The notes under the pieces were generated by a model, which was not told the DNA's origin, did no database searches, and worked only from the letters and a program-made list of their open reading frames with translations. Below are positions 1 to 4,821 of a stretch of 6,464 bases of DNA, piece after piece. This stretch comes from Halanaerobium sp964649895. Its GTDB lineage: Bacteria > Bacillota > Halanaerobiia > Halanaerobiales > Halanaerobiaceae. The stretch lies in the NCBI GenBank assembly GCA_964649895.1, contig CAZYRX010000080.1, positions 1 to 6,464 on the forward strand, written 5' to 3'. The position numbers were made by a program, and so were the translations under genes. Every line of letters begins with the position of its first letter. Position 1 is the stretch's first letter.

Positions 1-1
1 A

Positions 2-55
2 AGAATTTCTAAGATTAAAGATTTAAAAGAATTAGAAGAAGCATTAAAGCAGTAA
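2..55 (+). CDS. C-terminal end of an unidentified upstream protein (partial)
   Basis: The window opens inside a reading frame that gives 17 residues, RISKIKDLKELEEALKQ, and stops at TAA 53-55. The segment is charged and leucine-rich, typical of a C-terminal amphipathic helix. Similar helical tails occur on Rpn/PD-(D/E)XK nuclease-type transposases and many other proteins, so I do not assign a family. A good rho-independent terminator lies 24 nt downstream, which supports this being the true end of a gene. The rest of the gene lies outside the window. Confidence 0.5.
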   Translation, partial: RISKIKDLKELEEALKQ

Positions 56-78
56 TAAATATAATAATTGAATGCTAC

Positions 79-111
79 TCCTGGTGGCAATTAAGCTGCC
101 GGGATTTTTTT
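79..111 (+). terminator. Rho-independent terminator of the upstream gene
   Basis: A 10-bp stem pairs 79-88 with 95-104 around a 6-nt AATTAA loop (89-94) and includes three G-U pairs. It is followed directly by a run of seven T (105-111). It sits 24 nt after the stop codon at 53-55. Confidence 0.8.
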
Positions 112-150
112 ATGCAACATAGTTTAAATTAAAGAAGCATTTAACGTTAA

Positions 151-274
151 AATTTTACTGGAAAAAATTCAGATAATCTCAGCAGTAAAACTATTAAAAA
201 ACTGAATAAAAGACTTGAAGAAATGATAGCTAAAAAAAATAAAATTCCAGAGAGTAGATATAATGAGTATCTAA
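151..274 (+). pseudogene. Unidentified coding-like fragment without a start
   Basis: Reading from 151, after the stop TAA 148-150, an open frame gives a lysine- and glutamate-rich helical peptide. It includes the stretch LNKRLEEMIAKKNKIPESRY (202-261) and continues to about 274; the frame itself stops at TGA 334-336. It has no RBS. Its only ATG, at 223, is not preceded by a purine-rich site. The composition looks protein-like, but I do not recognise the family. It abuts the Panacea-domain remnant, which is read one frame over, so it is probably the joined-on debris of another gene. Confidence 0.25.
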
Positions 275-733
275 TTGAAGGTGAGTATGGCTACCCGGTA
301 TTTGGATGGGGATATACCTTCAAAAAGTTATTCTGAGATTTTAAAAAAAGTCAAAGATGATTATGGTTATATGAGACAATTGGCAGAAAAAAATAAATCT
401 AAAGCTACAACTAAAGCTTATAAAGATTTGGTAGAGGCTGTAAAAAAACTTCAGAATAATAATCTAAAAACAGAAAATAAGATTGATAGTGTTATTAAAT
501 ATCTGCTTAAAGAATTGGGTGAAGTAACGCCTTTAGCTCTGCAGAAGTTACTATATTATAGTCAGGGATTTTATAAAACATTTTATGATGATTTTTTATT
601 TGATAATGATTGTGAAGCCTTGGTATATGGCCCGGTTTATAAAGAAATATATTTTAAATATCGAGATTTTGGTTATAACCCAATTGAAGATGAAAAGTTA
701 GAACCAGGATTAATAATAAAGATAGATTTCTAA
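275..733 (+). pseudogene. Remnant of a HTH plus Panacea (SocA/DUF4065) antitoxin-type regulator
   Basis: The 152-codon frame carries two recognisable parts. Residues 6-20 (ATRYLDGDIPSKSYS) match the end of the helix-turn-helix in MqsA/Xre-like regulators, where a motif of the type RYxxGxxPSKxxxxIL is usual. Residues 85-133 match the Panacea domain: TPLALQKLLYYSQGFY, EALVYGPVYKEIYF and KYRDFG. Panacea-domain proteins are antitoxins or proteolytic adaptors in many bacterial toxin-antitoxin loci. The gene is broken at both ends. The zinc-finger/HTH N-terminus is missing: a TAA lies directly before 275, and the nominal TTG start has no ribosome binding site. After DEKLE (139-143) the sequence diverges and stops, so the C-terminal part of the domain is absent. 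The family call is good; the view that it is dead is inference from the missing ends. Confidence 0.7.
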
Positions 734-757
734 TGCATTTAAAGATGGAAAGAATTT

Positions 758-878
758 ATGCTTGATGAAGAACTTTTTGAGGAAAAAGATAAGTTTTTAA
801 ATTATGATGAAAATCTCTGGCTTGATTATCCCTAATGAATATATTGATGTAGCTGATATTATTAGAAAAGAGAGATAA
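758..878 (+). pseudogene. Frameshifted fragment of an unidentified small protein
   Basis: From ATG 758 the frame gives 25 residues, including FEEKDKFLNYDENLWLDYP, and stops at TAA 833-835. Dropping one C of the CCC at 830-832 continues it as NEYIDVADIIRKER to TAA 876-878. Both halves have the same acidic, aromatic character and read as one peptide, which suggests a one-base insertion. No RBS precedes the ATG. Sequence upstream (about 734-757) may be more of the same gene in another frame. I do not recognise the family; the setting among toxin-antitoxin remnants hints at an antitoxin, but nothing in the residues proves it. Confidence 0.35.
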
Positions 879-920
879 AATTCTATTATTTAATTATATG
901 GAAATAATTTGAAATGGACA

Positions 921-949
921 TTGAAAAGTTGCTATAATTGAAATATAAT
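921..949 (+). promoter_or_regulatory. Sigma-A type promoter for the antitoxin/GNAT pair
   Basis: A -35 box TTGAAA (921-926) and a perfect -10 box TATAAT (944-949) are separated by exactly 17 nt. Transcription would start near 956, about 36 nt before the antitoxin ATG at 992. A second TATAAT at 933-938 lacks a properly spaced -35. Confidence 0.7.
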
Positions 950-991
950 TTAATTAAACAATAATAGCTAGAGTTCAAGGAGATGATATTT

Positions 992-1171
992 ATGGCTACT
1001 AGTTCTTTAGAAAAAGATAAATTTATAGTTACTGATCCAGAAATGATAAAGAAAATAAATAAAGAGCTTTCTCGCGAAAAAAGTGGTGTTGAATTAAATA
1101 AAAAAAGAGATGATTTTGATAAAACCATGCAGGAACTGAAAAGAGGTAAAGAGTTATTAAAACAACTATAA
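992..1171 (+). CDS. Small putative antitoxin, partner of a broken GNAT toxin
   Basis: This is a 59-residue soluble acidic/basic protein without cysteines or membrane segments. It begins MATSSLEKDKFIVTDPEM and ends in a lysine-rich helix, KRGKELLKQL. The layout (beta-like N-terminus with DPE, variable middle, RGKELL tail) resembles small antitoxins that precede GNAT-type toxins in Firmicutes; this is recalled similarity, not a search result. I chose ATG 992 over ATG 983 because AAGGAG at 977-982 is 9 nt from 992 but touches 983 directly. It has its own promoter (921-949). The following toxin frame once probably overlapped its stop codon. It is intact, although its partner is not, so it may persist as an orphan antitoxin or act as a DNA-binding or decoy protein. 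Gene reality is likely; the antitoxin role is moderate. Confidence 0.6.
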   Translation: MATSSLEKDKFIVTDPEMIKKINKELSREKSGVELNKKRDDFDKTMQELKRGKELLKQL

Positions 1172-1499
1172 TTCCTTTAAGTAATTTAATAGAAACAGCT
1201 GAAGTTAAGAATAAATTTTCTATAGTAGAAGAGGCTGTTTCTTCTTTTTTTGCGCGAGAAATCCTGAAGTTGAAAAATTTATCAGAGAAGATGCAATAAA
1301 TCGAGAAAAAAGAGATTTAACTCGGACTGATTTAATTATAAGTCAAAATAAAAATAAGGTAATTACTTCGATTAAAGAAATTATTTCTTCTAGAAGTGAT
1401 ATATCATCCCCAATTATAAATGCCATTAATGAAATTATAGCTATTCATGATGAAAAAAGAATAGATAATAAGTATGCTAGATTTATAAAATTGATATAA
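1168..1499 (+). pseudogene. Disabled GNAT-like toxin gene (start lost, frameshifted)
   Basis: The reading goes from about 1168 (IIPLSNLIETAEVKNKF, then EEAVSSFF) into frame +1 through 1251-1499 (CARNPEVEKFIREDAINREK, then RDLTRTDLIISQNKNK) and ends at TAA 1497-1499. The pattern F-C-x-x-N-x-x-V-x-x-F-I-x-x-x-A with a following R-T-x-L-I is that of GNAT acetyltransferase toxins, which acetylate aminoacyl-tRNA. Three defects are visible. There is no ATG/GTG/TTG: the expected start falls on ATA 1168-1170, overlapping the antitoxin stop. The frame breaks at a T7 run (1245-1251) where eight T would keep it open. The last 45 or so residues, after NKV, do not look like the GNAT acetyl-CoA-binding core, so an internal deletion or fusion is likely. 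Family call moderate; inactivation well supported. Confidence 0.5.
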
Positions 1500-1527
1500 A
1501 ATCAAATATAAATATTGTTAAACTACT

Positions 1528-1556
1528 ACTCTCACTATAATAAGTGAGAGTTTTTT
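1528..1556 (+). terminator. Rho-independent terminator after the toxin-antitoxin remnant
   Basis: A perfect 9-bp stem pairs 1528-1536 (ACTCTCACT) with 1543-1551 (AGTGAGAGT) around a 6-nt loop and runs into six T (1551-1556). It lies 28 nt after the stop at 1497-1499 and closes the transcript from the 921-949 promoter. Confidence 0.9.
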
Positions 1557-1615
1557 ATAAATAAGTGCTTTCATAAATTTTATTTGTAGAAATTTAAACC
1601 GGAAATAACTGGCTG

Positions 1616-1654
1616 AGCTCAAATTACTGGAAGGATTAAGCAGAAATTTGAGCT
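1616..1654. repeat. 10-bp inverted repeat with 19-nt spacer
   Basis: AGCTCAAATT (1616-1625) is the exact reverse complement of AATTTGAGCT (1645-1654). There is no T-run after it, so it is not a terminator. It lies about 45 nt upstream of the candidate promoter and could be a regulator site, an RNA stem, or chance. Confidence 0.4.
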
Positions 1655-1696
1655 GGCAAATTGGTGATTAAAATTTTAGGAACCTTTTCACAATCC

Positions 1697-1725
1697 TTGT
1701 CATTTAACTTAGATTGTATTATCCT
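1697..1725 (+). promoter_or_regulatory. Candidate promoter for yjjI-yjjW
   Basis: TTGTCA (1697-1702) and TATCCT (1720-1725) are 17 nt apart, with 5/6 and 4/6 matches to the sigma-A consensus. Transcription would start near 1732, giving a leader of about 105 nt that contains the 1756-1785 hairpin. It is the best candidate in this interval but not strong. Confidence 0.35.
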
Positions 1726-1755
1726 TTTATTAAGTCTTTTTTATTTTTGCATTAG

Positions 1756-1785
1756 ATACCGGGAGGGAGTGCTCCTGGTATTTTT
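1756..1785 (+). terminator. Terminator-like hairpin in the yjjI leader
   Basis: A 10-bp stem pairs 1756-1765 (ATACCGGGAG) with 1772-1781 (CTCCTGGTAT, one G-U pair) around a 6-nt loop, followed by five T (1781-1785). No gene ends just upstream, since the preceding terminator is already at 1556. It is therefore either an attenuator in the yjjI leader or the leftover terminator of a deleted gene. Confidence 0.7.
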
Positions 1786-1837
1786 CAACTTATTTTGCTG
1801 CTAAAGAACTTGTTAAAAATAGAGGAGGTTAATATAA

Positions 1838-3008
1838 ATGAATGAACTGCAGAAAAACATATTAAAAATTATAAAAGACCAGGGATTGGAACAGTACCAG
1901 AAAGTGATTTCACTGGCCAGAGAGGCTGAAAACAGCCTTGAGGTGCTGGGCTTAACTGAAAAAGAAAAGTCTTTTATGGAAAAAGATATTATCTGTGATC
2001 TGGCAGAAGGAAATGCACCCTTTAAGCCGCGCTACAATTTGGTTGATATTGATAAGTTTATGGATCAGGGAAGTGAGTTTCTGGAACTTGATCCACCTCA
2101 AAATCTGGCCGAGGCCATAAATAATCTCTTAATTCTCTATAAACATATCCCCTCTGTTACCACCTTTCCTGTTTATCTGGGAAATTTGGACCGGCTTTTA
2201 AATCCATACATCGAAGATGAGGAGCAGGCACTTTCCTTAATCAAAATGTTTTTAACTCATATAGATAGAACCCTAACTGATTCTTTTGTCCATGCCAATC
2301 TGGGGCCAGAAGCAACTAAAACCGGCCGCTTGATCTTAAAAGCAGAGCGAGAACTGGAAAATCCGATTCCCAATTTAACTTTAAAATATGATCAGGAACT
2401 GACTCCAGATGTCTTTGCTCTGGAAGCGGTAAATACAGGACTGGAGACTTCCAAAACATACTTTGCCAACCATCAGCGCTATCTTAAAGATTATGGTGCT
2501 GAATTATGGGGAAGCCAGCTGTTATAATGGCCTTCCTGTTGGTGGAGGCAGCCTTTACCCTGGTTAGATTAAATTTAAAGGCTCTGGCTGAAAGTGCAGC
2601 AGACCGGGAAGAGTTTCTGCAGGCTAAATTACCGGAGGCAGTTGAGATTATGGCCTCTATTATGGATAAAAGAATTAGATTTGTGGTTGAGGAAAGTGGA
2701 TTTTTTGAATCTAACTTCTTAGTCAGAGAAGGTCTGCTTAATCTGGATCGATATACAGCCATGTTTGGTCTTTACGGAATGGCAGAAGCGGTAAATTACT
2801 TTATGAAACAAGAAGATTTAGAAGCAAGATACAGTCAGGATCTTTGCTTTTTACACTGCTGACAGTGAGCTGATTCGGATCACCGGTTATCTTGTCAAAC
2901 GCTCGGAGATGGAAAAACTTAAAAAGGGAGAGAGTGTTAAGAGATACCACTGCCCTGGGGCTAGAAACAATGGAAAATCAGGATCTGGATCAAAGAAAGG
3001 TCAGATAG
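1838..3008 (+). pseudogene. yjjI: YjjI-family glycyl radical enzyme, frameshifted and internally deleted
   Basis: YjjI (DUF3029) proteins are cytoplasmic glycyl radical enzymes of about 500 residues whose substrate is not established. The first 222 codons read cleanly and include FLELDPPQNLAEAINNLLIL and LTHIDRTLTDSFVHANLGPE. One extra T at 2504/2505 moves the frame for YGEASCYNGLPVGGGS (2505-2552), which holds the likely catalytic cysteine (codon 2520-2522). One extra C near 2553 moves it again for FTLVRLNLKALAES to about 2838. A large segment, by family length roughly 120 residues, is then missing. FYTADSELIRITGYLVKRSE follows in a third frame, and its RITGY is the glycyl radical motif (Gly codon 2885-2887). 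A last shift near 2930-2936 restores RDTTALGLETMENQD and the stop TAG 3006-3008. Both radical residues survive in the DNA, but no full product can be made. AGGAGG at 1823-1828 is 9 nt before the ATG. yjjW follows 1 nt after the original stop. Confidence 0.88.
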
Positions 3009-3009
3009 G

Positions 3010-3603
3010 ATGAGAGAAGAGCTAGAGCAGACTGCGGCAGAAGAGAAAAAGAAAGGCCGGAATTCAGAAGCGAAAGCTGAAGCGTTGGTAAATAAGATAA
3101 TTCCCTTCAGCTTGGTTGATGGACCGGGTAACAGAACGGCTATCTTTTTTCAGGGCTGTAATTTTGACTGTCTTTACTGCCATAATCCAGAAACTATAAA
3201 CTTATGTAATAATTGTGGGAAATGTGTGCCCGGCTGTCCGACTGCTGCGCTTGAAATTGCAGCTGGTCGTGTTACCTGGCAGGAGGAGCTGTGTGTGGAC
3301 TGTGGTCAGTATCTGGAAGTCTGTGTGCGGGACAGCTCTCCCCGGGTAAAAAAGATGGGTTTAACTACCTTTCTGGATACCAACGGCTCAATTCTGCTGG
3401 AGGAAAAAGATAAATTGCTGGAATATCTTGATAAGGCAATGATTGATGCCAAATCATTTAAGGCAGCTGAACATCAGCGCTTAACCGGCTGCAGTAATGA
3501 TACAGTACGGGAAAATATTAAATTTATGGCCGGGATCGATAAATTATATGAAGTGCGGACGGTAATCGTACCTGAAGTGCTTGCTAACTTGGATCGGGTA
3601 TAA
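3010..3603 (+). pseudogene. yjjW: YjjW-family glycyl radical enzyme activase, deleted and cut off by an IS
   Basis: YjjW is a radical-SAM enzyme that uses SAM and a [4Fe-4S] cluster to create the glycyl radical on YjjI; relatives have about 280-290 residues, this frame 197. ATG 3010 is preceded by AAAGG at 2996-3000. The first 25 residues are an extra charged N-terminus before the usual start region (ALVNKIIPFSLVDGPGNRT). The radical-SAM motif C50-C54-C57 (CNFDCLYCH) is intact, as is the first ferredoxin motif (C66, C69, C72, C76). The second has C95, C98 and C105 but Y101 where a cysteine is expected. M116 runs straight into GLTTFLDTNGSI, so about 45 residues carrying the expected SGGE SAM-binding motif are absent, in frame. 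Native sequence ends near N193 (3588). The last residues, LDRV and TAA, come from the IS left end, and the C-terminal third is not found downstream. Non-functional. Confidence 0.85.
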
Positions 3604-3630
3604 TTAATTAAACAGTTTTTTCTCGGACAT
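3590..3630 (+). repeat. Left terminal inverted repeat of the IS
   Basis: Compared with the reverse complement of 4761-4801, 28 of 41 positions agree. The inner 20 nt (3611-3630) match at 17 of 20, and the outer TGGAT is identical. The middle stretch is poorly conserved. The IS promoter and the orfA start lie just inside it. Confidence 0.75.
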
Positions 3631-3638
3631 GATATAAT
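3630..3638 (+). promoter_or_regulatory. Extended -10 promoter of the transposase genes
   Basis: TGATATAAT contains a perfect TATAAT (3633-3638) with the TG extension one base upstream, at the inner edge of the left repeat. The region 17 nt further upstream (3610-3615) has no good -35, as is acceptable for extended -10 promoters. Transcription would start near 3645, just before orfA. Confidence 0.5.
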
Positions 3639-3672
3639 AAGATAATAACAAACTAAAATGGAGGAAAATATC

Positions 3673-3945
3673 ATGCCTACTAAATATCCTGAAGAAATCA
3701 AAAGAAAAGTTGTTGCTCTGGCCAATAATGGTAAAAATCAAACTGAAATACTCAATGAATATGGAATGGCAAGGTCCACACTTCATAAATGGATAAAAGA
3801 CTATAATAACTCAGGTTCATTCAGCGCTAAAGATAATAGATCTGATAAAGAAAAAGAATTAATTAAATTACAAAAAGAAAACAAGCAGCTAAAAATGAAG
3901 AATGATATTTTAAAGCAAGCGGCGCTGATAATGGGACGAAAATAG
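3673..3945 (+). CDS. IS3-family transposase OrfA (HTH_Tnp_1)
   Basis: This 90-residue protein is the DNA-binding half of the transposase. Residues 5-42 (YPEEIKRKVVALANNGKNQT, then EILNEYGMARSTLHKWI) form the IS3/IS911-type helix-turn-helix that recognises the inverted repeats. Residues 59-87 are a leucine-zipper coiled coil with leucines at 66, 73 and 80, used for oligomerisation. ATG 3673 is preferred over ATG 3658 because GGAGG at 3660-3664 lies between them and is 8 nt from 3673. The stop TAG 3943-3945 follows an AAAA run in the overlap with the orfB frame, fitting production of an OrfAB fusion by -1 frameshifting. Confidence 0.9.
   Translation: MPTKYPEEIKRKVVALANNGKNQTEILNEYGMARSTLHKWIKDYNNSGSFSAKDNRSDKEKELIKLQKENKQLKMKNDILKQAALIMGRK
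3937..3945 (+). other. Putative -1 ribosomal frameshift site joining OrfA to OrfB
   Basis: The orfA frame reads CGA AAA TAG. The orfB frame (-1) is open from 3906 and reads ACG AAA ATA across the same bases. A lysine tRNA on AAA (3940-3942) could slip back one base and re-pair with AAA at 3939-3941 while the ribosome waits at the TAG. This would make the OrfAB transposase typical of IS3 elements. Only four A are present, so the site is weaker than the common A6G heptamer. Confidence 0.4.
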
Positions 3946-3986
3946 CAGTTATCAAGGCAAATAGGGATAAATACAGTATCAGCGCC

Positions 3987-4784
3987 ATGTGCAGAGCACT
4001 CAATATATCAAGGGGTATGGTCTATTATACCCCTAAGAAAAAACAGGTTAATATTGAACTGGAAAGTGAAATAATTTCTATTCACAGAAAAAGCAGGAAT
4101 CACTATGGAACCAGGAAAATCAAAAGAAAATTAGCTAAAAAAGGTTACCAGGTGTCCAAGCGCAGAATAGGTAAAATAATGAAAAAATATAATCTGGTTT
4201 CCACTTACACTAAAAAGCAATACAAAGTTCATTCTCCCAGCTGTAATGAAGATAAAATAGCCAATGTTGTAAACAGAGAATTTGATAAAGAAGAAGCTCT
4301 AGATGTTGTTGTCAGTGATCTAACCTATGTTAATGTAAAAGGTAAATGGAACTATATCTGCCTGATAATTGACCTCTTCAACCGTGAATTTATTGGTTAT
4401 GCAGCAGGGAAAAATAAAAATGCTGAATTAGTAACTGAGGCTTTTAAAAGTATTAAAAGACCACTGGATCAGATTAATATTTTACATACTGACAGAGGTA
4501 ATGAATTTAAGAATAAAGCTATCGATGACATTTTAGACAGCTTCGATATTGAGCGTTCTTTAAGCAATAAAGGCTGTCCATATGATTATGCAGTGGCAGA
4601 AGCAGCCTTTAAAGTAGTTAAGACTGAATTTGATTATGATAGAATCTTCAACAGCTTTGAAGAGCTAGAATATGAGCTATTTGACTATGTTAACTGGTAT
4701 AATAACCACAGAATCCACGGGTCGTTAGATTACCTAACACCTGTTGAATATAGATATTTAATGTTCGATAAAAAATTGTTGTAA
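3987..4784 (+). CDS. IS3-family transposase OrfB, DDE integrase catalytic domain
   Basis: This is the catalytic half of the transposase, which cuts and rejoins the IS ends. Counting from ATG 3987 (265 residues), an HTH_21-type region spans about 25-70 (HRKSRNHYGTRKIKRKLAKK). The rve integrase core follows, with D111 (VVSDLTYV), D169 (HTDRGNEF) and E205 (YAVAEAAFKVVKTEF); 35 residues between the second and third give the IS3 signature DD(35)E. The C-terminal WYNNHRIHGSLDYLTPVEY is the usual family ending. The frame is open upstream to 3906, and the stretch VIKANRDKYSISA before the ATG continues the protein. The true product is therefore probably an OrfAB fusion, and ATG 3987, which has no good RBS, need not be used. 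The last codons lie in the right inverted repeat. Confidence 0.92.
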   Translation: MCRALNISRGMVYYTPKKKQVNIELESEIISIHRKSRNHYGTRKIKRKLAKKGYQVSKRRIGKIMKKYNLVSTYTKKQYKVHSPSCNEDKIANVVNREFDKEEALDVVVSDLTYVNVKGKWNYICLIIDLFNREFIGYAAGKNKNAELVTEAFKSIKRPLDQINILHTDRGNEFKNKAIDDILDSFDIERSLSNKGCPYDYAVAEAAFKVVKTEFDYDRIFNSFEELEYELFDYVNWYNNHRIHGSLDYLTPVEYRYLMFDKKLL

Positions 4785-4801
4785 AAAGGATTGACAATCC
4801 A
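4761..4801 (-). repeat. Right terminal inverted repeat of the IS
   Basis: The reverse complement matches the left end 3590-3630 at 28 of 41 positions. It overlaps the last orfB codons and the stop (4782-4784), as often in IS3 elements. It ends in CA at 4800-4801. The outer part holds the small palindrome GGATTGACAATCC (4788-4800). Confidence 0.75.
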
Positions 4802-4821
4802 CTTAACAGGGGGGCTAAAAT

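Larger units (their letters stand above)
1557..1837. other. Non-coding interval upstream of yjjI
   Basis: About 280 bp without a convincing reading frame on either strand. It contains a 10-bp inverted repeat (1616-1654), a modest promoter candidate (1697-1725) and a terminator-like hairpin (1756-1785), followed by the yjjI ribosome binding site AGGAGG at 1823-1828. I compared it by eye with cobalamin and TPP riboswitch signatures and saw neither. Confidence 0.5.
3590..4801 (+). mobile_element. IS3-family insertion sequence, about 1212 bp, apparently intact
   Basis: The element carries orfA and orfB of the IS3 family, orfB being in the -1 frame relative to orfA. Its ends are imperfect inverted repeats at 3590-3630 and 4761-4801, with 28 of 41 positions matching. 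The outermost five bases are identical, and the element begins TG and ends CA as usual for this family. The left end falls exactly where YjjW homology is lost. No clear target duplication flanks it: the 3 nt on the left are ACT and on the right CTT. The ends were set by symmetry and may be off by a base or two. Length and gene content are those of a complete short IS3 member, and no inactivating change is visible. Confidence 0.85.

Noticed and set aside
886..1128. Minus-strand open frame of 80 codons
   Set aside because: Antisense to the promoter and the antitoxin gene, low-complexity Ser/Phe/Ile composition, no RBS; it is a shadow of AT-rich coding DNA.
1590..1700. Riboswitch (cobalamin or TPP) upstream of yjjI
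   Set aside because: The conserved core boxes of these classes are not visible; only a simple inverted repeat and a terminator-like hairpin are.
2484..2762. Minus-strand open frame opposite yjjI
   Set aside because: It lies wholly across conserved yjjI sequence on the other strand and has no recognisable motif.
2506..2862. A separate 118-codon gene inside yjjI
   Set aside because: From codon 17 on it is the frameshifted continuation of YjjI (FTLVRLNLK onward); the start is an accident of the shifted frame.
3474..3786. Two minus-strand open frames over the yjjW/IS junction
   Set aside because: Antisense to yjjW and orfA, no RBS, no family features.
4791..4821. Hybrid promoter with an outward TTGACA in the IS right end and TAAAAT before the SEC-C start
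   Set aside because: The spacing is 19 nt, and transcription would begin after the ATG at 4822 with no nearby alternative start, so it could not express this gene properly.
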